From the NCBI RefSeq assembly GCF_910592395.1, contig NC_088311.1, positions 9,612,501 through 9,676,500 on the forward strand: a stretch of 64,000 nucleotides of DNA, written 5' to 3'. Below, piece after piece: positions 36,401 through 46,126 of the stretch (the stretch's first letter is position 1; the number at the start of each line of letters is the position of its first letter). The position numbers and the translations under genes are program-made. This DNA is from Lineus longissimus (lineage: Eukaryota; Nemertea; Pilidiophora; Heteronemertea; Lineidae). The notes below the pieces were generated by a model. The model did no database searches. It was not told the origin of the DNA and saw only the letters and a program-made list of their open reading frames with translations.

Positions 36401-39400
36401 TTTGTAACATCAACCAACTTCGTAACAAAAGTATTACAATCATACGACCCCTTTCGGTATAGACTTTGATGAGAAGACGCGTTATAATGACTGCTGTATG
36501 GCCTATGGAGTTACTATAGACTCATGTTTTTTAAGGTCTTACAATTTCGTTGCAATTGATGTGTTATTGATGCATTTATTTTCAGACCCACCGAGCATCA
36601 CTTTATCATCATCTCTGAATCCCGCAAGTGAAGGTGACACACTCACCTTGACTTGTAAAGCAAGTGGTGGAAACCCGACATCGTACACTTACAAGTGGTT
36701 TTATAAGAGCAAGGAGATACTTAATGTAACATCAAAAGATTACAAGATCGTATCAATACCGTACACACAGAGTGGGATGTACCGTTGTCAGGCGATCAAC
36801 TATTCACCAGGCGGTGCAGCTGATGGGGGGTATTATCATATGCATATATTTTGTGAGTATCACCAAGTCACGAAGTTTGGTGTGAAAAAGTGGAGTAAAT
36901 TTTTTGTTACGGCAACGAAAAGCTAACAGAATATTCTTCAACAATATAAACCGTTCTAAGTTTAGCAATACCGCACCTACATGTATATACCCAGGTCGAA
37001 AATCTCGAGAGGACTCTCATAAGAATTGTATTCAGTTTGTACACATAGACAATGTACATTCTTTGCAATATTCTTCTAAGATTCTTAGTGAAGATCGTTA
37101 CAATATCTTCAGGAATCATGTAGCGAATGTAGTTAGTGCCATGGTTTATTTTCATGAAACTAATTATATCTTAATAACCGTGTTAATAACCGACAATCTT
37201 GTAAGAATCTCATCGGGATTTTTGACTTGGGAAGGTATCAAACGCAGGCATTTTTTAGTAAATTTTCTTCTGCTTATGTGGATCGTTTTGACACTTTTTA
37301 AAAGATAATATTTTGATTCGGGTCTGGAATTTTTCTGTCATTTAACACATTACACCGGCGTTGTGATACTTCTCGGTCACCAATCCTGGCGTTGCTTACG
37401 CACCAACCACCACTCAATAAAGGAAGTTCCTCAACAGAGTAGATTTTTTCGCGTATTTCATACTGGAGTATGATACAGGTAGCAGTAGGATGAGAATTAT
37501 CTTCCACAATGAACAATCTTCAAAAGTTCCATTATCTTACAGATAGAGCCAAATGGAATCCTGAACTGCCAGAATCCAATACTGTCCGAGGCAAAGTAAA
37601 TACAGCAGTAAACCTTACACTCCATGTCATCGCCAACCCATCTCCCACCAATGTCGCGTGGTTCCACCCGAATCAGAAGACAGCCATTGGTGAAAACTTC
37701 ACCCAAACTAATGTTGACGATACAACATACACGTTGAGCAAGACATCCGTGAAAAGTTCGGACTATGGAAATTACACGGTCAATGTGACAAATGCGGTTG
37801 GAGTTTCATCCTTTGTTTTTGAACTAAAACCATCTGGTAAGTTGAATTTTGAAACGATGCAAATTATTGTAGGCCTACTCATTCATAGCCAAAACGATTA
37901 CACAGTAATATTTCCCTCACAAATTCTTAACAAAAATAACTGCATTTGTATTTAAATAAATTTTCGGCGTGTCCAGACCCCACACCGCTTGCAAATAGAT
38001 TATGTAAACTACAGATTTTTGTTGTACGGGACACGTTCTAGTAAGGTTGTCGTATCGTACGGCTGATATGCTGGGACAGGACGGAAAAGTGTGTCTTTGG
38101 CTATCCAAATTTTTTAAAAAACAATTCATTTTCATTTATTTTCAGACCCCAATCATCGCACACTAATGGAAACACCCTGCTTTTATACATTGCCTCCCAG
38201 TGCAATATTTTGCTAAAAGGTGATGTTCAAGCGTTTCAAAACGCATTGGTCAAGTGTTCAAAGTTTAACGCTCATTCCCAACTTCGTTCACCGAAAAATA
38301 CTTCTAAAGTTTCAATTTATTTTCTAGAACCGCCGCAGACACCATGCTGCTTAGGGAAAGTAAATTCTTCAGCCATATCAGTGACTCTTACCTTTAAGAC
38401 AAACGACAACGGCGGAACACCTCAGACATTTACCATCGAGCACAGAGAACCTGGCGGAGATTGGATCGTTGTTGCCAAGAACATAGCCGACCCAGGTTTT
38501 AACAGTGATGTGGTCCAGAAGATAGCAGGATTGAAGATTAACCTGATGTATCAATTTCGAGTTAAAGCAGTCAATGACGATGGTGACAGTGGCTATGGAA
38601 ATATACTTGAAGTTAAGACACCAGGTGAATTCTCTACTGCATCTGAAACGATATGCCTATTCTTTCGAACAATTCTCTCAAAACACCAACCAAAAAAACT
38701 ATAAGGGGTCGCAATAGAAGAAAATACAGCAATTCAACCAGGAATGCGTGCCAAATGATGTAAATAAGAGAGCCGGGTCCGTTATGATTGCTTGAATCCC
38801 GGGTTTCAATTAAGCATTTTAAGGCACCCTCCCATTTTTTTGTGGGAATGAAAGCTTTCTATAACGTCTCGCATAAGAGTCGCTCCCCACGGCCCAAAGG
38901 CCTATGCCTGTAAGCTGCTACCCAAGATGATACAGGACACCTGTCCTAGAGAAATGATCATTGGTGACCCAATACGTTACTTTCAAATTTATATCTGCAG
39001 CTCTCCTACTATTTTGTCAACATTCTCCGCTTAACTTTTCGTCCCGTTCTCTTCAGCTGCCCCAAACACCACGATCACGGTCAACCGTGAAGGAAGGATC
39101 GTGACTGTTTCATGGACAGCCCTGAAACGATCATACTCAAAGGTCCAGATCAAATACTGTCTGAGAGAGAAATCGTCTATGGCGTGTAGCTATCACTACT
39201 TGAAAGATCAAACAGCAACCACAGCAAGTTTTATTGTGGACGCAATAGCGAGTTATGATGTCTATTTGGAGGTGTTTGATGGGGTTGACATGGTTTACCG
39301 TTCTGCACCACATGTTGTTCTAATTCCTTCTGGTATCAATGTGGGGATTATAGCTGGTGTGGTTGTGGCTGTGGTCATCCTGATAGCTGTGGTCGGGGCG

Positions 39401-42400
39401 GTAGTTGTCGTGCTACACAGGAGGAACAAGGCGTGCTTTTCAGGTAAGCTGACCGAAATGAGACTCAAAAATGATTGGAATTTGCCCCGGAGTAATCAGT
39501 TATTTTTCACGTTTTTACAAAATTTTCCTAAATGAGAAATAAATAAATCATCTCGTGAATTTTTTACGTTTGGACACTAATCTCACTTAACCGTGAATCT
39601 ATTGGACAGCCATGGACAAGTGAAAAAGACCACCCAGGACGAGCAAAGGTCCTTGATTTAAAATTATTCCGTATGAACTGAGATGTACCGTATACTTTAG
39701 CTTCTCCTCGCTTTTAAGAAGTGGCATAACCTATGCTTCTCTTCGACGGCTGCTAGTTGTTTTTTTGGCGTGAAAACCGATACAATATACTCTGATTTGA
39801 TTGTTGTTTTAAGGTAATAGTTTGAGTAAGGCACTCGTCAGTACTACCTTCAGTACCGACTTATTGTGTATCATCACATTAAAGAACTAATAACAATATT
39901 TCGATCCTTCCAAGTCCGAAACAAACGCGGAGCTGCAGCAATGGATAGTGGTGTTGGTGGCGGACCAGATGCTGTTGCCCATGACCCATTTGATATGAAC
40001 TTCGATAACAGGGCATTTCAAGGTAAGATGGTAATTTTCCAGCTGATTTTCTCAGTTTTTTTCAATGCATCTCTTAGTTTAATCAGGATAACCAGGTTGC
40101 AACTGCCGCGCAAATTTCCTCTTAGCTTCTAATAAATCCGAACATCTGTATATTTCGTAATTCAAAAACAAAAATTATCATTTCTATTTTCCATTCACAG
40201 GTGAAAATGCCTCAGTCGATCCATTCTACGAGAATGATCATAGACAGCTGCCAAAAAGAGGTACGGGTTTACGGCTCTTTACCATTGATGAATATTCTTT
40301 AGCAAGGCTAAATTTACTGACAAGCAGCGCCTCGGATTTTCGGTGCATGCCCTTGTACATGTTGCACAGCGGTTTCTCATACGTGTGTCAGTCTATTATC
40401 GTTCATAACTGCTACAGTTACGTGCGACTTGTTTAAAGAATATCCCAAAGAACGAGAAACTTTTTTTCGAGTCTGAATCGAGAATATCCCTTTTACCAAT
40501 GAATGAAGTGTTTGTACGCTCGTCCCTAAACAATTTATTTTCATCGTATATATCACACTGAGCGCGGACAAATACGAATTAAACAGTTCGAAACTGTGGT
40601 GGAGGTTTTTTTATTGTTTAAAGATCGAAATATTATCATGATATTTCCAATTTGAATCCTGCAGGAGATGCCGATACCCGAGTTGACGAGGCAGCGTATG
40701 ATGAACCTCACCACGAAGAAGACCCGCAGCGTGTCCAAGGTAGGTCATCCATCAATTGTAGGCACACTGATGGCAAGACGACACTTTGGCAGCTGGGGTA
40801 GGTTTCATTGCAACTTCGGTAAAACAGTAACGCCTTTCTCAAAACAGTAACGCCTTTCGAGATATTATCATGATATTTCCAATATGAATCCTGCAGGAGA
40901 TGCCGATACCCGAGTTGACGAGGCAGCGTATGATGAACCTCACCACGAAGAAGACCCGCAGCGTGTCCAAGGTAGGTCATCCATCAATTGTAGGCACACT
41001 GATGGCAAGACGACACTTTGGCAGTGCTGGGGTAGGTTTCATTGCAATTTCGGTAAAACAGTAACGCCTTTCTCAAAACAGTAACGCCTTTCGAGATATT
41101 ATCATGATATTTCCAATTTGAATCCTGCAGGAGATGCCGATACCCGAGTTGACGAGGCAGCGTATGATGAACCTCACCACGAAGAAGACCCGCAGCGTGT
41201 CCAAGGTAGGTCATCCATCAATTGTAGGCACACTGGTGGCGAGACGACAGTCTGGCAGCTGGGGTAGGTTTTTTTTCATTGCAACCTCGGCAAAACAGTA
41301 ACGCCTTCCTCAATTACCAAGTTAGTAGCTCCAAAAAATATATAGATGATAATATTGGGATTTATAACGAATGCCCTATTGAATATGGATGCGTTCTTTC
41401 AACATCTATACAGAGGCCGTTTTTCTTGCAGAGGTAATCTACGACGAAACAAGACCAATCCCTGGGTCAGATGGTGGTAATCCCCCAAAGAAATTTGAAG
41501 GTTGGTGAATATGCCTGATATCTTAATTTATCCTGTCCTCCTTTAACATCTCTCTTTTTGACATTATTTCATCTGCACGTCAGCAAAAATATAATTATCC
41601 TAATATTAGTCTTGACGCCTTAAATCCGAAATCGTGTTTTAAACGTCCTTGAAAATATGCCGCGCCAAACAAAGTTGTACCAGTCTTAGTGAGAGTTTTT
41701 TAATAATTGAAAATATTGAAAGACTCTGGTTGAAACTATGGCTGCCTAACTGAGTCTTTTTATAGAAAGACTGATATATACCACACTGCTATCAAAGCCG
41801 GAGAGAAGATCTGGCCCGTGGCCCTGTGTTTCCCATATTCATATTTCGACTGTGGATGTGTATCCGGACATTATTTACAGATATTTCAGTTGATGATTTC
41901 AAGCAGTGGCTCCTTTCCAAAGACGTGACAGAATCCACCTACAAATGTCTGGCGAAGAATGGATTCAAGAAGGCCAACCTTTTTGCCATGCTGCAGCCAG
42001 GACATATCGAGAAACTGCGAATCAAACCCCTGGCTCAAGAAGTCCTTGTACAGAAACTGGTCAAGGGTTTTCAACAGGAGTCTGAATCCGAAAGCAGCAA
42101 GAGGGAGAAGCCAGCTGGCGATGGAGGTACATATTCGGCAATTTACCTATAAATGTGTTCAATGTTGCTTAAAATTGATAACTAACTTATTTCATAATGT
42201 TGTCTAAGATGATAACTTCTTGTTGTGTATAATCTTGTTTAAGATGATAACTTGTTGCGTATAATCCTGTTTGATGCAGTTCATGCATAATCTTGTTCAA
42301 TGTTGTTCATTCATAACAACTCATGCGCGTATGCACGTAATGCATTTCATGATGTGTCGCTTTAAGGCAACCTGCTAATATGGTCTTCACCGCTAAATAT

Positions 42401-42487
42401 ACTGTTTGTATTTTTCTAGATGGAGAAGGAGGCGCTTATGAGGAAATGGAAAACCCATATACCGAGTTGAATATCACGATAAGTTAA
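30426..42487 (+). CDS. Ig/FN3 transmembrane receptor with SAM-like tail, receptor 1 (complete)
   Basis: Nineteen exons, every intron phase 1, joining to 1,309 residues. Order: signal peptide (1 to about 23); Ig domains in exons 2-8 (23-725), each with the Cys pair; a Cys-free Ig-like domain (726-823); FN3 (824-922); an FN3-like region and membrane helix (about 1019-1042); a tail with Tyr at 1097, 1119, 1144, 1169, 1186, 1294 and 1301; and a SAM-like domain (about 1206-1270). It is a type I cell-surface adhesion or recognition receptor by architecture. YENDH fits the Grb2-type pYxN rule, and YDEP fits the Nck/Crk-type pYDxP preference, so tyrosine phosphorylation and adaptor docking are inferred. 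It resembles nephrin-like Ig/FN3 receptors in plan, but I cannot name an orthologue. The paralogue starts at 54666. Confidence 0.85.
30802..31131 (+). CDS. Receptor 1 exon 2 (Ig domain 1)
   Basis: Acceptor ATTACAG|TT. Ig hallmarks ELVCDAS, YKWYKY and GKYICRATN. 330 nt. One of the two most diverged exons between paralogues. Confidence 0.88.
31606..31950 (+). CDS. Receptor 1 exon 3 (Ig domain 2)
   Basis: Ig hallmarks FTLNC, VIWFKK and AYWICRD, plus four further cysteines (KGCH, SSCI, LSCA and the residue at the exon 2/3 junction), suggesting an extra disulfide. 345 nt. Most diverged exon between paralogues. Confidence 0.88.
32378..32626 (+). CDS. Receptor 1 exon 4 (Ig domain 3, I-set-like)
   Basis: LNLKCVASPPG, YDWYKDG and AGVYKCVARNAVG are classic I-set text. 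249 nt, acceptor GTTTCAG, donor ATT|GTAAGT. Confidence 0.9.
34340..34612 (+). CDS. Receptor 1 exon 5 (Ig domain 4)
   Basis: FTCTVSGGNPTP and AEYYCEAKV give the Cys pair; the core Trp is replaced (VKLYFKR). 273 nt. Confidence 0.88.
34899..35222 (+). CDS. Receptor 1 exon 6 (Ig domain 5)
   Basis: KKFTCETDGSNP, MKWYQYM and AIVRCRATY. 324 nt. Similar in sequence to exon 7, suggesting internal domain duplication. Confidence 0.88.
35995..36315 (+). CDS. Receptor 1 exon 7 (Ig domain 6)
   Basis: LFTIVCETDSANP, IQFYRKR and AVFKCEVKE. The acceptor TTGTTCCAG|TC was chosen because it gives phase 1; the frame is also open for about 130 bases upstream. 321 nt. Confidence 0.82.
36586..36852 (+). CDS. Receptor 1 exon 8 (Ig domain 7)
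   Basis: LTLTCKASGGNPTS, YKWFYKS and SGMYRCQAINYS. 267 nt. Confidence 0.88.
37543..37836 (+). CDS. Receptor 1 exon 9 (Ig-like domain 8, no cysteines)
   Basis: The fold pattern is clear (VNLTLHVIANPSPTNVAWFH and SDYGNYTVNVTNAVG), but both disulfide cysteines are replaced. Several NxT/NxS glycosylation sites. 294 nt. Confidence 0.85.
38328..38624 (+). CDS. Receptor 1 exon 10 (FN3 domain)
   Basis: Starts EPPQTPCCLG. FN3 pattern: TFTIEHREPGGDW and YQFRVKAVNDDGDSGYG. 297 nt. Confidence 0.88.
39057..39443 (+). CDS. Receptor 1 exon 11 (FN3-like region and membrane helix)
   Basis: A membrane-proximal beta-rich segment with VTVSW and YCLREK, then a 24-residue Val/Ile/Ala helix (begins GIIAGVVVAVVILIAVV) and the stop-transfer HRRNK. 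387 nt. Confidence 0.85.
39915..40022 (+). CDS. Receptor 1 exon 12 (tail)
   Basis: 36 residues, Gly-rich then DPFDMNFDNRAFQ. Acceptor TTCCAAG, donor CAAG|GTAAGA. No tyrosine. Confidence 0.7.
40201..40260 (+). CDS. Receptor 1 exon 13 (tail, YEN motif)
   Basis: 20 residues including DPFYENDH; Tyr-x-Asn is the Grb2 SH2-type context. Acceptor TTCACAG; 60 nt, phase 1. Confidence 0.7.
40665..40739 (+). CDS. Receptor 1 exon 14 (YDEP exon, copy 1)
   Basis: 75 nt, 25 residues containing VDEAAYDEPHHEE. Acceptor CCTGCAG|GA, donor CAAG|GTAGGT. First of three identical exon copies. Confidence 0.8.
40897..40971 (+). CDS. Receptor 1 exon 15 (YDEP exon, copy 2)
   Basis: Same 75 nt as exon 14 with the same splice sites, 232 bases downstream. 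Confidence 0.8.
41131..41205 (+). CDS. Receptor 1 exon 16 (YDEP exon, copy 3)
   Basis: Same 75 nt again, 234 bases further on. Being symmetric phase 1, any number of copies can be spliced in frame. Confidence 0.8.
41432..41500 (+). CDS. Receptor 1 exon 17 (tail, YDET motif)
   Basis: 23 residues: EVIYDETRPIPG then a PPKK stretch. Acceptor TTCTTGCAG; the donor GAAG|GTTGGT is weak but gives phase 1. Confidence 0.65.
41881..42126 (+). CDS. Receptor 1 exon 18 (SAM-like domain)
   Basis: 82 residues. SVDDFKQWLLSKDV, ANLFAMLQPGHIEKLRI and EVLVQKLVKGF follow the SAM helix pattern (WL at helix 1, L-x-x-L, then terminal helix). A Ser/Glu/Lys-rich linker follows. A death-fold domain is the alternative reading. 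Confidence 0.7.
42206..42275. repeat. 35-bp direct repeat in the last intron of receptor 1
   Basis: AAGATGATAACTT followed by GTATAATC(T/C)TGTTT occurs at 42206 and again at 42241. Confidence 0.7.
42420..42487 (+). CDS. Receptor 1 exon 19 (terminal)
   Basis: Acceptor TTTTTCTAG|AT; 22 residues with AYEEMENPYTELNITIS, then TAA. Two tyrosines in acidic or YxxL contexts. Confidence 0.75.
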
Positions 42488-44411
42488 AGAAGTACGTTTT
42501 GTTGTTTCACTAACAATTTCTTCAGGGTCATTGCAACCATTCTTGGGACGCCTAATCAGTCCTGTGGCCCTGTGAGTGAAGCGGGTGAATTGTGACTAAC
42601 AGACTTTCAATCCGCCTTTTAGATCGGGGTTGCCAAGTTGAAAATATAGTATTGAGTAACCATGTTGACGGCTCCGACCAAAAGAAATATACGCGGACTA
42701 AAAAAATGCAGAGTCCAATATCATTTCTGCTCATAACCCTGATCTGCCAAGAAGTATAAGGGTCGCAAGAATGGCTAGGTCGCCAAACTGAGCAAATCCA
42801 GAAAGTGCTGAACTGCGAGGCCTGCCTTGCTCAAACAGAGATAAACATACATTATATCATTACCTGCAGTATACCCAGGATTGCCTTGTACAAATAGATG
42901 TGCATCTAGAAAAGGAATAGCCTGTTTTCAGCAGGGTTAAAATGCAATTTTAAAATATCTCCTGATTCATCCACTTCCATTATCACGATGTATTTTGAAT
43001 TGATTTTTTAAATATTTATTTTGTCTTGTAGTTTTTGCAAGGTGGACCTGTGTTTATTTTGTGTGATAAAGGCTATGTAATAATAACGATCACAATGCTT
43101 GTAATCATAAATAGAGAAGGATTCTAACCTCTCCAGTAGACAGAAGGTCTTCTGTTTTTGGCCAGATGAGGAACATCTTGGGAGGAGAATATCACTCATC
43201 TTTATCAATAGTGTAAGTTATAAGTAAGAATCAGTGATTGTAGAGGAATGCTATCAATATCATAACCAGCGATTACCGGTTTTTCTTGCAGACCAGAGAT
43301 ATTTTTGTCACCATAGCAGCGATTAAAATCGTTTGGGTGTATAGGGCGCTTTGCACCATACCTCGTTTGCAATGTAGCTCTGTTCAGTTCTGTATTGTTT
43401 AGCCTACACATTTTCATGTGTAGTGTACTGCAATGCATGCAGACATATCTGTATAATGTTCTACATGTATAACAATGTACATGAACGAGTTTTTCACTAG
43501 CTGGTGAGCACATATAGGTGAACTGGAGGCTGCAAAGTCAACGTCTGATAAATAATTGAAGATAATCTCTGTGATATTATTCAGAATGCTCTTAACTATC
43601 CAAGAGTGCCAAGGTTACATGTACATTTGGAGAATCATTGTTCTTGTAAAATTGGACGAGTCTTCGATATCATTTCCCAACATGAATCTGTATGTATAGT
43701 GAGCATGTACATGTATATCCATGTGACAGTGGTCAAAACAAAATGCTGCACGCATGTATATATAATCAGTGTGTTTTTAGGTTTTCAAGTTGTCCAGCGA
43801 TGTTCATCACAATACGGACAACGGTGAAGCGGTCAACTCCTCCCTCTGCTTTGATGGAAAGGACGCACAGTTTATATGACAACCATTCAAAGCAAAATAT
43901 TTTCAAATTTGTTGAACACACCACCTCTCTCTAATACATACTTATTATCATTTTATTTGCTCTCTCGCGTCATTTACTGCCGCCATTTTACTGATCACGG
44001 CACATCATACGTGAAATCGGAACCGAAAAGCCAACGGAAACTCCCGAGGTACAAACTCGCCAGCATATTCACCTTTGATACCTGTCCTCTGGCCAATCAT
44101 GACTTTGTTCATTTTAGTTGTCAACAGACAGACACGAGGACGGGTAGTCCTGTTTGTAAATAATACGTCCAGCACACTTCGCCCATTATATTCTGCATGT
44201 ATATACACATATATCTCAGCACAAGTTCTTATTGTACGACTTTAAAAAAAGTAAATGCCAGTAATACAATCAGCGTTTTAGTGTTTTATACTTTCAAAAC
44301 TCTGGACTATGACAATCACCATTTTAAACCCTGCTGTCCACTTCTCCATTCAATGATCGTCCTGGGTAACTTTTAGGGGTACCCAGGTTGGTCCTGGGTA
44401 CCTTTTAGTGG
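42488..44411. other. 3' flank of receptor 1
   Basis: No AATAAA could be tied to the receptor stop, and no exon is supported. ACATGTACATG-type repeats near 43.46 and 43.7 kb are simple low-complexity sequence. Confidence 0.4.
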
Positions 44412-44525
44412 TAAGCCCGGCTCGCCGAACAGGGTGGCTTTTTAGTACTGTTTGGCAAGCGGCTCTCCAAACAGGACAAAAAAAGATGCCTGTTCGGCGA
44501 GCGGCTTGCCAAAAAGACCCGGCCT
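44412..44525. mobile_element. Inverted fragment of the MITE-like element at the duplication junction
   Basis: The stretch from about 44449 to 44519 is the reverse complement of the start of the 25834 element (CTGTTTGGCAAGCGGCTCTC and following). It ends directly where homology to unit 1 begins at 44526. Confidence 0.75.
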
Positions 44526-45253
44526 ATTTTAAAACATAGCTCAAACGCAAATTCAACATGCTTGCATCTATATGACTCGTTTAATAGTAATACAAATACA
44601 TATGCAATACTGATAAGTTCAAGTATTTTCAAAGTGTGAACGATTTACAATGAGCACGATGAGAACGTGGAAATGACCTCGTGTCATAATTATGGTAACG
44701 TGTACCGACGACATTATCATGAAATAATTGATCAAGGTTATTGAAATATCACCACAATGAATTGACTCAAGAATTATTACATTGATATTGTTGGCGCTCA
44801 AAATCATCGAAAAAAGATCTTATCTGTTACAATGACTGCAATGAACCCATCTTATAAGGAATATTCATGTACATGTACACTAAACTGTATATGATATTGA
44901 CTAAGAATCTCATGAGAATTTTATCTGAATTCACGGCCTGGGAAATTGCCTCTAGCTTGTGGTAGAAAGGAATGATGCAACAACCCCATAGCCCCCATGT
45001 CCGCGACAGTTGTGTCGAGAGAGGTGTGGAGATTCGCGGTTTTCATGTACGTGTAATAGTTTTCTTATCGGAGGAACCTGCAGTGACCACAGCAAGCGAG
45101 CGATGTTTCTCGCATGCGACTGATCATCATGGAGATCGCAGCGAATTGTTAGTTTGCTGGGCGTTTACTAGTAATTATTTCAAAATTGCTCAAGGCACAC
45201 AAGATGACGATTATACATACAAATAAAACCGACAGACATGACAGACAACTTAC

Positions 45254-45506
45254 CTGCTATGCTCATTTCCACCGCTTGCTTGTTCATCACTGATGCTTCT
45301 TTGGGTGCCACCATCCACGCTGCCACTCAGCCGGGTGCTGATGGAACCACCCCAGCTACTCTGACGGACACAGAAACAGCTGTAACGACGCCAAAAGCTG
45401 ATGTTCGAACTGGCCTGACTTGCATCGTTAAGACTGCTGATATAGTTCAATATATCACTTTTGTAACTGCTCATGATTTTTGAAATGCTTGTTTTAGAAC
45501 CTCGAT
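45254..45506 (-). pseudogene. Orphan CRTM-like exon, unit 2
   Basis: A 253-nt counterpart of 19370-19622 with the same acceptor and donor, still open, with a few residue changes (RRYSCFCVRQSSW). Keeping both splice sites and the frame in both units argues weakly for use. Confidence 0.6.
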
Positions 45507-45606
45507 CTAAAGGAGAATAACACGTCTTTCGCTTCGCAGATGAAACATTTGGAAAAATTAAAACGTCACAAATAAGGCTGAGCACTTTCCTTTGTGTACG
45601 GTGGCA

Positions 45607-45686
45607 CTACACAGTGAGAGGGACGTCGTCGAGTATTGCGTCAGATAGGCCCCCGGGACACGGTACAAAGTGTTTCAGTTCTTTCT
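45607..45686. repeat. 80-bp direct repeat, left of the gypsy fragment
   Basis: CTACACAGTGAG through TTCTTTCT. The second copy is at 48245-48324; unit 1 has it once, at about 20230-20310. Confidence 0.9.
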
Positions 45687-45857
45687 TGTTATGTATACCA
45701 ATAAACAGATCTTCAAGGTATAATAACGTGATTTATTTCACCATACGAAAGTTACAAACTGGCTCATCGCGCCAGGCTTACAGAAGACAACGAAAAACTA
45801 CAGAACATATTATGCGACTATTACGACTGTATAACGGGTGTGTCTACAAACACCACA
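45687..45857 (-). repeat. 3' LTR of the gypsy element, 171 bp
   Basis: On the minus strand it starts TGTGGTGTTTG and ends TATACATAACA, the canonical TG...CA termini. It is directly preceded by the purine tract AAGGAGGGAGG (45858-45874). No second LTR remains for dating. Confidence 0.75.
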
Positions 45858-46126
45858 TTCCTCCCTCCTTATCAGAAAGTAATTAACTAGTCCGTATTAT
45901 AAACACGGTCAAACTAGAACATAGCTCAAACACCCGAGCTTAAAAAAACAAACTAAACATATAACCAACTAAGTGACTATACTACGCAACTGGAAGTGTC
46001 TACGGTCACAACCTATTAATTACTGTAAAATGTCTCATGAACCGTATACATGTATGTGAACAACGCACACAGGGTAAGCTATCGAATGTTACTAAACCAA
46101 CAAATGCCACAAATGGGCTATGTCCT

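Larger units (their letters stand above)
40631..41305 (+). repeat. Tandem triplication of a 232-234 bp exon-intron unit
   Basis: Each unit contains the 75-nt YDEP exon and flanking intron (ATTATCATGATATTTCCAA upstream; AAAACAGTAACGCC downstream). The exons are identical and the introns nearly so, so the expansion is recent. The third unit ends with slightly more diverged intron text. Confidence 0.95.
18650..44525. repeat. Segmental duplication, unit 1
   Basis: Collinear with unit 2 from ATTTTAAAAC at 18650 (matching 44526). Matching landmarks are the orphan exon (19370/45254), the CRTM gene (24422/49251), the MITE (25834/50653) and receptor exon 1 (30426/54666) through exon 8 (36586/63791). 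Non-coding stretches are nearly identical by eye. Unit 1 alone holds the Helitron at 20878-24061 and the 19.69-20.20 kb segment. Confidence 0.9.
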
